Program-made: the position numbers and the translations under genes
Origin: Schistocerca nitens
Lineage: Eukaryota; Arthropoda; Insecta; Orthoptera; Acrididae
Length of the DNA stretch: 64,000 bases
Reading direction: 5' to 3'
Assembly: GCF_023898315.1 (NCBI RefSeq)
Contig: NC_064614.1
Location: 503,022,109-503,086,108, forward strand
Shown: one piece after another, positions 1 through 9,789 of the stretch
How positions within the stretch are numbered: position 1 is the stretch's first letter
Layout of the letters: the number at the start of each line of letters is the position of its first letter
The notes under the pieces: model-generated
What the model was told of the DNA's origin: nothing
The model's input: the letters and a program-made list of their open reading frames with translations, nothing else
The model's database searches: none

Positions 1-1173
1 GTTTATTTCCATTTTCTGGCGGCGTGTGCTACTATTGTTTAATGCTTACCAGTGAAACAACAAGTTCCGAATTAGGTCATAGAAATTGGGCACTTATATC
101 CTATTTAACTCATTCAAACGACCTGTAGGAGCCTACATTAAAAAAACAAGTAGTATTTAAAATTTAAATTGGATTCTAGTAAATGGTAAGAACATTTAAG
201 GGTATTTTGTAGGAGAAAATGTAGTAGAGATTAGCGAATCCGAACATTCAAGCGTAAGTTGTTACAGAAGTGTCCGAAGATTAGTTATCGGAGTAGAAAT
301 TTGACTCAAAAAGTAATTTCCTCGTTCAGATTTGTTACTAAATAGTGGTTTCCGTGGTAGAAAACCCAAGAGCGGAAGCAGGTATTTCTTTCATAATTGT
401 AAAATTAACTAGGTGAATCGCTTTACAGAAGATTCATAATTCTTAATCGAACCTGTAAATGGAGATACATTCATAGTTTAAAAACATTTAAGTAAATATA
501 TTTATTACTAAATAATAGTGTATTGTTTTTGTCATGGATGAAGTATGTTATGTATGATGATCATGCTATTGACAAAATGTGTTAAGAGTATACTTTAGTT
601 TGTTTCTATAGTTTAGTATGATGTTTCCCACGGCGCTAGCTTGTCGACTAGTGAAGACACTAGACTTTTTTCTGTAGGGGCAGAATTTAAATCCCCGTTC
701 ACACTCACCAGTTTAGATCTTCCCTATTCTTCATAAATGAATTACTGCACATGCTGGGGCGGGTATTTTGAAACAGCCGTGGCTAGTTTTCCGACCCGTA
801 CTTGATCTCACCGTCTGCAGGACGTCTGACTCTAATTTCCCTTTCTTTTTCGTGTTTGTCATTCGAAAAACATGTTATTGCAGAATGATGGTACGTTATT
901 GGAACTAGTAATTTTCACCGATGTAGATGATGAAGATCTCGATCAAATCATGCAAATGTCACCGAGAGTTGGCTTCGAATATCACAGACGTTCTATCAAC
1001 GTCTGAGAGTTATTATTTAGAAAGAACGGCGTGGCAGCTCCTATGCATGTGTCCAGCAGATGAATTTTGTGCCAGTTTAACAACAGTTTCACTAATAATG
1101 AGTATGTTTATGATATTAATTGAGCGAACACAAACCTTTTTCTAGCGACGAGTTTATGACATCTTTCATGATC
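1..1173. other. No recognisable feature
   Basis: This A+T-rich stretch has only short chance ORFs. I see no transposase, tRNA-like or repeat motif that I can name. It could hold old decayed repeats or plain intergenic or intronic DNA. Confidence 0.4.
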
Positions 1174-2200
1174 GTACACAGGGTGATTTAAAAGGTTGCG
1201 CACAAACTGAGGGAGCTCAGAGAGGAATCGAGATACGAGATGCTACCCAGAAGTTCTCGAAATGTGTATGTAGCTCTTGCAGTCCAGTTAATACTACGAA
1301 ACGCCTCCAGATGGTACCTCATACATCCTATGTGAGTCAGTGCTACAAGCGGCTTTGTGCTAGGTGGTCGCATTTTGCTTTTATGCGCATTTCCCATTGT
1401 CGTGTGTTGCTTGTCTTGAAAAATTGACGATTGTGGGTGTATGGGAGCAACGTGTATGCGTTAACTTTTGTTTCAGATTCAGAAAAATCGCTGAAGGAGC
1501 ACGTAACATGTTTGAGGAAAGCATTTAGATAAGACGTCTTAGGTGACACTCAAACGTACGACTGATACATGCGTTTTACAGATGGCAGAACATCGTTTGA
1601 CGACGGCCCCCGTTCAGGACGGCCATCATCTGGCATTACTCTTGAAAATGTTGCCCCTGTTCGGAATACAGACCTGGAATGTAGAAGGCAGATCATGCAG
1701 GACATAGGCAATATTGTGGGCCTGCCTCACGCTGCACACGCTACAGACTAAAGGAAAGTTTGCGCCGCGAATTTTCAGCGAAGAGCAGAAACAGAATCAC
1801 GTGCAAGACTACAGAGAACTTCAAGAAAGACCTAAAAGAGGACTAGACTTTCTGTCGAAGTTCATTACCGTTGGTGAAAGCTTGGATACGATCCTGAAAT
1901 GAAACAACAGTCGTCATAATGGAAGAATCTATCGTCTTCCCATCTACAGAAAGTCCAACAAGCAAACAGTAATGTGATATGCATGCTAATGTGCTGCTTT
2001 GTCATGGAAGGAACTGTCCATAAGGAGTTCATCGCTCCACATCGATCCATCATTGGAGTGTTCTAATGTGTTGTCGTGAAGCGATTTGGGGATAACATTA
2101 GAACAAAACATTCAGAAATGTCGTGTACAGAGAACTGTTCCACAATCATGAAAATGCGAGGTCACATACTGTGTTCTTCATCCAGGAGAGCCTGGCGGAA
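1174..2200 (+). pseudogene. Decayed mariner transposon, 5' part
   Basis: The left edge resembles a mariner terminal repeat (cagggtgatttaaaagg). Conceptual translation in shifting frames gives the order expected for a mariner/SETMAR-type transposase. There is an N-terminal DNA-binding stretch near 1480-1540, then a linker region with RFTDGRTS and PRSGRPSS at 1572-1640. A piece resembling YDPEMKQQSS lies near 1885-1910, and one resembling VHKEFIAP follows near 2010-2045. Many stops and frameshifts make it a fossil. No right terminal repeat was found, so it is truncated before the Penelope fragment that follows. The family call rests on motif order and is fairly secure; the exact subfamily is not. 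Confidence 0.65.
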
Positions 2201-2419
2201 AGCAGGATTATAATTGGTTTTCATCTGCCATATTCACCCGATTAGACACAGAGCGACTTTTGATTAATCCATAGAAATAAACCCAAGTTAAAAAGCCAAA
2301 GCTTTCACACAGATGAGGATATTCGAGTATGACGAACTGCTTCTTGGCTCCTGTCTCGGGTTCTTCGGCCGATCTTTTTGTTTGATGATTTTTCAGACAT
2401 TTCGCCCAGGGGGAGGGGC

Positions 2420-3560
2420 GGAAGGGGGGGGGGGGCACAGCATGTATCGAAAACCGGCACACACGGGCCGATACCTACAAACTGCCAAATCACATCGCGA
2501 GCCAGGAAAAAGGGATGATTAATACCATAGTAACGCGAGCAAACTAGTATGTGACCCGCAGCACCACAGAGGCGAGGTGAAACATCTGGAAAGAATTCTG
2601 AGGAGCAATTGGTACTCCAGCAGCTGTATAAGAAGTGTCACAGAATCAAACATTCTGCGAAGTGACACGTCGGAAAAAGAAATGTCGGGTACGGCCTTTC
2701 TGCCATATTCCCCGAGTGCCGGACAGAATCGACACTATACTGCGCAAACACGGCGTAAAGACTATTTATAAACCAAGAAAGAAAATCAAAGAGTGCCTCA
2801 GATCTTCAAAGGAGAAAAGGGACCATCAGCAACGTCGGGAATATAGCGCATACCATGTACACGGGGAAAAGTCTGTGTTGGAATGACTGGACGATCAGTC
2901 AACACTAGGATAACCGAACATAAGCGACACTGCAGGTTGTGGTAGGTGGAGGAATCAGCTTTGGCGCAGCAAGCGCTGTGTGAGGCCGGACGGCCGGCCG
3001 ATGTGGCCGAGCGGTTCTAGGCGCTACAGTTTGGAACCGCGCGACCGCTACGGTCGCAGGTTCGAATCCTGCGTCAGGCATGGATGTGTGTGACGTCCTT
3101 AGGTTAGTTAGGTTTATGTAGTTCTAAGTTCTAGGGGACTGATGACCTCAGCAGTGAAGTCCCATAGTGCTCCGAGCCATTTGAACCATTTTTTGAGGCC
3201 GCGCACGTAGTATAATTCGCCGACACGGAAGTTCTTGCTGCAGAGAAGAGCCATCACACTCGCTTGTTCAGAGAAGCTACAGAAATACACAAACATGTGG
3301 ATTGCTTCAACAAGAAAGAAGAAAGCTTCAGTGTGAGCGGAGTCTGGATTCCCGTGCTGCAGCGAACAACCTTTGCAGGTATCAAGGGAAGAACGGCAGC
3401 GGAAATGACCACGGATTAGTCCTAGGACGTAGGCGCGCCAGGCGCATACAATCTGCGGCCACGAGATGGAATCCCGTCCACCACCAGCAATACAATGTGA
3501 AGCTTTCACAATGCCAACCATTCGCGCTAGCGGAACGTCAGAAAAATTATCAAACAAACG
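2420..3560 (+). pseudogene. Penelope-like retroelement 3' fragment, split by a SINE
   Basis: Translation in changing frames matches the end of a Penelope-like protein. A post-RT stretch YRKPAHTGRYLQ lies near 2445-2480. A linker containing KHLERILRSNWYS follows at about 2580-2620. A GIY-YIG nuclease core with NTRITEHKRHCRLW follows at about 2850-2945; its second motif reads VCVG instead of the usual VYIG. The tail resumes after the SINE near 3205, with a stretch like FADTEVLAAE and then EIHKHVDCFNKKEE and SGVWIPVLQRT up to about 3380. The SINE occupies 2989-3193 with an 8-bp target duplication. The RT domain proper is missing. It is an old, dead copy and is clearly different from the PLE at 33-36 kb. 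Confidence 0.7.
2989..3193 (+). mobile_element. tRNA-derived SINE (family 1), inserted in the PLE fragment
   Basis: The head looks like a type-II tRNA gene, with A box tggccgagcgg at 3004-3014 and B box ggttcgaatcc at 3059-3069. The family-1 tail follows (aggttagttaggtt... ggggactgatgacctcag... gagccatttgaacc). A target duplication, tgaggccg, lies at 2981-2988 and 3194-3201. The right-hand junction reads straight back into the Penelope reading frame region, so the insertion point is well defined. Confidence 0.9.
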
Positions 3561-3680
3561 TTAGCCGAAGAACCCGAGACATAATCTAACAAGCAATTTT
3601 GTCAACAAGTGGCTACGAAAGACCTAACAATTTAGTTTCGAGTACAATCGCAAATGGTACTGAACCACATCACGAAAAAT

Positions 3681-3882
3681 GCAAAAATGGTTCAAATGGC
3701 TCTGAGCACTATGGGACTTAACTTCTGAGGTCATCAGTCCCCTAGAACGTAGAACTACTTAAACCTAACTAACCTAAGGAGATCACACACATCAGTGCCC
3801 GAGGCAGGATTCGAACCGGCGACCTTAGCAGTCGCTCGGTTTCAGACTGTAGCGCCTAGAACGGTCCGGCCACTCCGGCCGG
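3681..3882 (-). mobile_element. tRNA-derived SINE (family 1)
   Basis: This is the reverse complement of the family-1 SINE. The tail (ggttcaaatggctctgagca) comes first on the plus strand, and the tRNA-like head with the inverted B box ggattcgaacc is at about 3810. The flanks cacgaaaaat (3671-3680) and cacgaacaat (3883-3892) form a 10-bp target duplication with one mismatch. Confidence 0.88.
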
Positions 3883-3892
3883 CACGAACAAT

Positions 3893-4396
3893 TCACTCCA
3901 GTGAGTTTTTAGTTCATGGATAAACCGCTGAGAGAGGTGTATACACTCCTAAAGGGGCTACATTGAGGGTGACGGTTGTGTAAAAGATCCTGGTTACGTT
4001 TAATTTTATTATTTGCCTATTCAGGAAACTTTTGGGTAGCGCACCTCGTACAACAACTTAGGAATAGGAATTTACGGTCTTTTTTTGTAATTCTGTGGCA
4101 GTCCAAGCTTTGGAGTTTCTGGAAAAAGGACAACAAATGCATAGACTCCGTAAATTCAGCGCAGACATTGTATGGCTTCTGTGTATGTACTACTGCATGT
4201 TATTCATGCGCTTTTCGGCTGTTGTCGTGCCGGTAATGTGTCGTGTATCAGTTACTGCCTACGTAAATCTGCTCTTCATTCGTGTGCTCTGAGACAAGTG
4301 GACTGTTTACACCACATTCCCGTGGTTTGATAGTGTACACTGTGGCACTGAAGAGGATAACTGCAGTGTTTGTGACACGCAAAGTACTTTGCAAAA
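3893..4396. other. No recognisable feature
   Basis: I see only short overlapping ORFs without known motifs. It may include the 5' flank of the transposase fragment that follows. Confidence 0.35.
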
Positions 4397-4770
4397 TGGA
4401 ACGGTTCACGCTTGCAGAACTGCGAGGGATACATTTTCTGTTCGGCAGAACCGCTGACAGTGCGCACTTATCTCAACGCCTGTATACGGTATTCAGCATC
4501 TGAACCGACACCAACCACAGCCTTTAACATTTCAAAGCGTTCACTGCCAACTGGGGACATAGGTGCCAATGTATCACGCGAGTCACCCACGTACTACTCG
4601 AACAGTCAGTACTGAAGACGAAGTGCTTCTACATGTGAAACAATAACCATCATCAACCACGCCTGCCATTGCTCGTACCACGGATATATCTCAGTGTAGT
4701 GTCTGGCGTGTCCTGAGTAACAACCAGTTGCACCGCTGTCGTCAGCAACGAGTTTAGTGTCTGGGCGTGG
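4397..4770 (+). pseudogene. Mariner-type transposase N-terminal fragment (helix-turn-helix region)
   Basis: An ATG at 4397 opens MERFTLAELRGIHFLFG, which resembles the start of an insect mariner/IS630-type transposase family. After frame changes, a second conserved patch reads ARTTDISQCSVWRVL at about 4670-4715, matching the second helix-turn-helix motif of that family. The catalytic domain is not detectable downstream. Frameshifts and stops mark it as a decayed partial copy. Assignment is from remembered family motifs, so the precise subfamily is uncertain. Confidence 0.55.
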
Positions 4771-5713
4771 ACGATTCCCGACAAAGAACTCGGTTTTGTG
4801 ATAGGATTGTTGAGGGTTCTGAGGTGAGCCCAATTTTTTCACAAAGAATGCCTTGAGTGTGATATCACAAGTTCAATCTTAAGCAAAGTTCATTTGAAAG
4901 TGTTGTGTTAACAATTATTACAGGAAAAATATGAACCTCTAATGATTCACCATGTGCATCGGGAGGGCGACAGAAAATGAATGTGCGGGAGGTGCAGAGA
5001 TCAGTCTTCTATGGGATGTATGTATCACACTTCACAAAATCGATATCTTTGACATTCAAGAATGTTCAAAACAAACCATTAATTTGCACAATGACAACCG
5101 AAGGAAAATGGCGTAATCAGTGATCACTAAGGTTCGCAACTTTAAGATCGAAGACAAACTTCTTGGGAGTTACAAATCGTGCAGGACTTTCAGCTAGGTA
5201 TCTACTCTTAAAGCACACATATGATGGTGTAACAATATGATGAGAACTGATGAAATGAGATGGCATGCAACCGAATGCGAAACAATATGTCGTGCGGCTT
5301 ATCGTGAAACTGGCTATCCTTTGAGGCGTTCTCGCAGATAGTGCGATAATGTTTAACAGGCACGGAAGAAACAAACATCCAGAGATTAATTTCGTCCAGT
5401 GGCTCCAGATGGCATAAACTGCAATGTCACACACGTTTCAGGAGGGATAGTTTGCTCTAAAGGAGTACGATTTTTATATGCAGACCAGGAACCAAGCAAA
5501 AACAAGTTATTTTGATCATTTATTGGCCAAAAGCAGTGTTCATACTATAACTGCAGTTCTCGTATGCCCATTTTCATACTCTTGCCTGCTGTAACTTAAA
5601 TACTCCTTACTGCCCTTGCAAGATCACGCACTCGGGAAAGAATCGTAGGGGGCAAAGCGCCTCCAACTTCTCGCAGCACAATAAATAATTTTCCAGCCAA
5701 TTTTACCACCCTG
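4771..5713. other. No recognisable feature
   Basis: This holds unnamed sequence up to the LINE insertion. A 105-codon minus-strand ORF at 5117-5434 has no familiar motif and reads like chance coding. Confidence 0.35.
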
Positions 5714-5724
5714 ATTAACACATG
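5714..5724. repeat. Target-site duplication of the RTE-type LINE (left)
   Basis: The 11-mer attaacacatg here is repeated exactly at 9034-9044, directly after the CAA tail. It bounds the LINE insertion. Confidence 0.92.
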
Positions 5725-8700
5725 CCCCCCCCCCCCCCCCCATCAACCATGGACCTTGCCGTTGGTGGGGAGGCTTGCGTGCCTCAGTGATACAGATAGC
5801 CGTACCGTAGGTACAACCACAACCAAGGGGTATCTGTTGACAGGCCAGACAAACGTGTGGTTCCTGAAGAGGGGCAGCAGCCTTTTCAGTAGTTGCAAGG
5901 GCAACAGTCTGGATGATTGACTGATCTGGCCTTGTAACAATAACCAAAACGGCCTTGCTGTGCTGGTACTGCGAACGGCTGAAAGCAAGGGGAAACTACG
6001 GCCGTAATTTTTCCCGAGGGCATGCAGCTTTACTGTATGATTAAATGATGATGACGTCCTCTTGGGTAAAATATTCCGAAGGTAAAATAGTCCCCCATTC
6101 GGATCTCCGGGCGGGGACTACTCAAGAGGATGTCGTTATCAGGAGAAAGAAAACTGGCGTTCTACGGATCGGAGCGTGGAATGTCTGGTCCATTAATCGG
6201 GCAGGTAGGTTAGAAAATTTGAAAAGGGAAATGGATAGGTTAAAGTTAGATATAGTGGGAATTAGTGAAGTTCGGTGGCAGGAGGAACAAGACTTCTGGT
6301 CAGGTGACTACAGGGTTATAAACACAAAGTCAAATAGGGGTAATGCAGGAGTAGGTTTAATAATGAATAGGAAAATAGGAATGCGGGTAAGCTACTACAC
6401 ACAGCTTAGTGAACGCATTATTGTGGCCAAGATAGATACGAAGCCCACACCTACTACAGTAGTACAAGTTTATATGCCAAATAGCTCTGCAGATGACGAA
6501 GAAATTGAAGAAATGTATGATGAAATAAAAGAAATTATTCAGATAGTGAAGGGAGACGAAAATTTAATAGTCATGGGTGACTGGAATTCGAGTGTAGGAA
6601 AAGGGAGAGAAGGAAACGTAGTAGGTGAATATGGATTGGGGCTAAGAAATGAAAGAGGAAGCCGCCTGGTAGAATTTTGCACAGAGCACAACTTAATCAT
6701 AGCTAACACTTGGTTTAAGAATCATGATAGAAGGTTGTATACATGGAAGAACCCTGGAGATACTAAAAGGTATCAGATAGATTATATAATGGTAAGACAG
6801 AGATTTAGGAACCAGTTTTTAAATTGTAAGACATTTCCAGGGGCAGATGTGAACTCTGACCACAATCTATTGGTTATGACCTGTAGATTAAGACTGAAGA
6901 AACTGCAAAAAGGTGGGAATTTAAGGAGATGGGACCTGGATAAACTGAAAGAACAAGAGATTGTACAGAGCTTCAGGGAGAGCATAAGGGAACAATTGAC
7001 AGGAATGGGGGAAAGAAATACAGTAGAAGGAGAATGGGTAGCTTTGAGGGATGAAGTAGTGAAGGCAGCAGAGGATCAAGTAGGTAAAAAGACGAGGGCT
7101 AGTAGAAATCCTTGGGTAACAGAAGAAATATTGAATTTAATTGATGAAAGGAGAAAATATAAAAATGCAGTAAATGAAGCAGGCAAAAAGGAATACAAAC
7201 GTCTCAAAAATGAGATCGACAGGAAGTGCAAAATGGCTAAGCAGGGATGGCTAGAGGACAAATGTAAGGATGTAGAGGCTTGTCTCACTAGGGCTAAGAT
7301 AGATACTGCCTACAGGAAAATTAAAGAGACCTTTGGAGAGAAGAGAACCACTTGTATGAATATCAAGAGCTCAGATGGCAACCCAGTTCTAAGCAAAGAA
7401 GGGAAGGCAGAAAGGTGGAAGGATTATATAGAGGGTTTATACAAGGGCGATGTAATTCAGGACAATATTATGGAAATGGAAGAGGATGTAGATGAATATG
7501 AAATGGGAGATACGATACTGCGTGAAGAGTTTGACAGAGCACTGAAAGACCTGAGTCGAAACAAGGCCCCCGGAGTAGACAACATTCCATTGGAACTACT
7601 GACGGCCTTGGGAGAGCCAGTCCTGTCAAAACTCTACCATCTGGTGAGCAAGATGTATGAAATAGGCGAAATACCCTCAGACTTCAAGAAGAATATAATA
7701 ATTCCAATCCCAAAGAAAGCAGGTGTTGACAGATGTGAGAATTACCGAACAATCAGTTTAATAAGCCACAGCTGCAAAATACTAACACGAATTCTTTACA
7801 GACGAATGGAAAAACTAGTAGAAGCCGACCTCGGGGAAGATCAGTTTGGATTCCGTAGAAATACTGGAACACGTGAGGCAATACTGACCTTACGACTTAT
7901 CTTAGATGAAAGATTAAGGAAAGGCAAACCTACGTTTTTAGCATTTGTAGATTTAGACAAAGCTTTTGACAATGTTGACTGGAATACTCTCTTTCAAATT
8001 CTGAAGGTGGCTGGGGTAAAATACAGGGAGCGAAAGGCTATTTACAATTTGTACAGAAACCAGATGGCACTTATAAGAGTCGAGGGACATGAAAGGGAAG
8101 CAGTGGTTGGGAAGGGAGTAAGACAGGGTTGTAGCCTCTCCCCGATGTTATTCAATCTGTATATTGAGCAAGCAGTAAAGGAAACAAAAGAAAAATTCGG
8201 AATAGGTATTAAAATCCATGGAGAAGAAATAAAAACCTTGAGGTTCGCCGATGAAATTGTAATTCTGTCAGAGACAGCAAAGGGCTTGGAAGAGCAGTTG
8301 AACGGAATGGATGGTGTCTTGAAGGGAGGATATAAGATGAACATCAACAAAAGCAAAACGAGGATAATCGAATGTAGTCGAATTAAGTCGGGTGATGTTG
8401 AGGGTATTAGATTAGGAAATGAGACACTTAAAGTAGTAAAGGAGTTTTGCTATTTGGGGAGCAAAATAACTGATGACGGAAGAAGTAGAGAGGATATAAA
8501 ATGTAGACTGGCAATGGCAAGGAAAGCGTTTCTGAAGAAGAGAAATTTGTTAACATCGAATATAGATTTAAGTGTCAGGAAGTCATTTCTGAAAGTATTT
8601 GTATGGAGTGTAGCCATGTATGGAAGTGAAACATGGACGGTAAATAGTTTGGACAAGAAGAGAATAGAAGCTTTCGAAATGTGGTGCTACAGAAGAATGC

Positions 8701-9033
8701 TGAAGATTAGATGGGTAGATCACATAACTAATGAGGAGGTACTGAATAGGATTGGGGAGAAGAGGAGTTTGTGGCACAACTTGACCAGAAGAAGAGATCG
8801 GTTGGTAGGACATGTTCTGAGGCATCAAGGGATCACAAATTTAGTATTGGAGGGCAGCGTGGAGGGTAAAAATCGTATGGGGAGACCAAGAGATGAATAC
8901 ACTAAGCAGATTCAGAAGGATGTAGGTTGCAGTAGGTACTGGGAGATGAAGAAGCTTGCACAGGATAGAGTAGCATGGAGAGCTGCATCAAACCAGTCTC
9001 AGGACTGAAGACCACAACAACAACAACAACAAC
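5725..9033 (+). mobile_element. Full-length RTE-type LINE (copy 1)
   Basis: The insertion begins with a 17-base C run, then a roughly 300-bp 5' leader (catggaccttgccgttggtg...). A single long ORF spans 6045-9008, and the element ends in a CAA trinucleotide tail (9013-9033). Copy 2 at 43.3-46.6 kb shares the leader, ORF and tail. The 11-bp perfect target duplication shows a complete target-primed insertion. RTE/BovB-like elements have one APE-endonuclease plus reverse-transcriptase ORF and simple-repeat tails, as seen here. Clade assignment is by protein motif recall. Confidence 0.93.
6045..9008 (+). CDS. LINE endonuclease-reverse transcriptase, uninterrupted ORF
   Basis: The 987-residue product would nick target DNA and copy its own RNA at the nick. 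The apurinic-type endonuclease covers about residues 40-280: GAWNV with N46, SEVRW with E75, GDWNSS with D179 and N181, IDYIMV with D246, and the closing SDH at 271-273. The reverse transcriptase covers about 480-790. It has motif A FVDLDKAFD with D636, a KGVRQGCSLSP motif, and motif C. Motif C reads FADE, with E737 where copy 2 has FADD, so a metal-binding aspartate is replaced. A C-terminal region with SETWTV and EMWCYRRMLKI follows. The start at 6045 sits at the edge of the conserved leader; the alternative ATGs at 6048 and 6051 differ by only one or two residues. No stop or frameshift is present, so it is either recent or still selected. The E737 change predicts impaired polymerisation. 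Confidence 0.93.
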   Translation: MMMTSSWVKYSEGKIVPHSDLRAGTTQEDVVIRRKKTGVLRIGAWNVWSINRAGRLENLKREMDRLKLDIVGISEVRWQEEQDFWSGDYRVINTKSNRGNAGVGLIMNRKIGMRVSYYTQLSERIIVAKIDTKPTPTTVVQVYMPNSSADDEEIEEMYDEIKEIIQIVKGDENLIVMGDWNSSVGKGREGNVVGEYGLGLRNERGSRLVEFCTEHNLIIANTWFKNHDRRLYTWKNPGDTKRYQIDYIMVRQRFRNQFLNCKTFPGADVNSDHNLLVMTCRLRLKKLQKGGNLRRWDLDKLKEQEIVQSFRESIREQLTGMGERNTVEGEWVALRDEVVKAAEDQVGKKTRASRNPWVTEEILNLIDERRKYKNAVNEAGKKEYKRLKNEIDRKCKMAKQGWLEDKCKDVEACLTRAKIDTAYRKIKETFGEKRTTCMNIKSSDGNPVLSKEGKAERWKDYIEGLYKGDVIQDNIMEMEEDVDEYEMGDTILREEFDRALKDLSRNKAPGVDNIPLELLTALGEPVLSKLYHLVSKMYEIGEIPSDFKKNIIIPIPKKAGVDRCENYRTISLISHSCKILTRILYRRMEKLVEADLGEDQFGFRRNTGTREAILTLRLILDERLRKGKPTFLAFVDLDKAFDNVDWNTLFQILKVAGVKYRERKAIYNLYRNQMALIRVEGHEREAVVGKGVRQGCSLSPMLFNLYIEQAVKETKEKFGIGIKIHGEEIKTLRFADEIVILSETAKGLEEQLNGMDGVLKGGYKMNINKSKTRIIECSRIKSGDVEGIRLGNETLKVVKEFCYLGSKITDDGRSREDIKCRLAMARKAFLKKRNLLTSNIDLSVRKSFLKVFVWSVAMYGSETWTVNSLDKKRIEAFEMWCYRRMLKIRWVDHITNEEVLNRIGEKRSLWHNLTRRRDRLVGHVLRHQGITNLVLEGSVEGKNRMGRPRDEYTKQIQKDVGCSRYWEMKKLAQDRVAWRAASNQSQD

Positions 9034-9044
9034 ATTAACACATG

Positions 9045-9441
9045 GCATAATTGTATACGAATGCGTAAAGGCTTTGATATTACTTAATCTTGATACAGCT
9101 CTCTTAGTACCTCTAATTTCCAGGGTTCGTTTCAAATACATTTCCTCCTTCAATCTCGGTTGGTCGGAGTTGAAAACAACTTCCTTATTGAACGATAGGG
9201 TCAGTTCGTTTAACCCATCCACAAATTTTCAGGCTCATTCCGCAGTTTACTGTGCATCGTCAAGATGACATTTTGTTTGAAATATCGTTATCTTACTTCT
9301 TCCAGTTCGGCAGCTCTGTTTAACATTATGCAAACACCCACCGCTTCCCTCGAGTTCACTATAATCTATGCTGCACGCAGTCTGAAGTGCACAACTTTGT
9401 AGGTCACTGCCATACGCCTCCTGTAAACTGTAACGACCGTC
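9045..9441. other. No recognisable feature
   Basis: This is unnamed sequence between the LINE and the next SINE. It continues the DNA that flanked the LINE target site. Confidence 0.35.
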
Positions 9442-9645
9442 AAATGGTTCAAATGGCTCTGAGCACTATGAGACTCAACTGCTGAGGTCATAAGTCCCCT
9501 AGAACTCAGAACTACTTAAAACCTAACTAACCTAAGGACAACACACACATCCATGCCCGAGGCAGGATTCGAACCTGCGACCGTAGCGGTCGCGCGGTTC
9601 CAGGCTGTAGCGCCAGAATCTCTCGGCCACCAGCGGCCGGCGTAT
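9442..9645 (-). mobile_element. tRNA-derived SINE (family 1)
   Basis: The reversed family-1 tail begins at 9441 and the inverted B box ggattcgaacc lies at 9566-9576. The head ends in ggccaccagcggccgg. Flanks cgaccgtc (9434-9441) and cgaccatc (9646-9653) form a short duplication with one mismatch. Confidence 0.88.
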
Positions 9646-9789
9646 CGACCATCCTTGAAACCCGAAAACACTAGTTTTTGTGACAAGTGTGCCTTGTTTT
9701 CCCTTGAGTATTCGTAGGTTTTCTTATGCACTAGACGATCATATTGCTGTGGACTTTTTCGAAATCTGTCAACGTAGCAAACATATATA

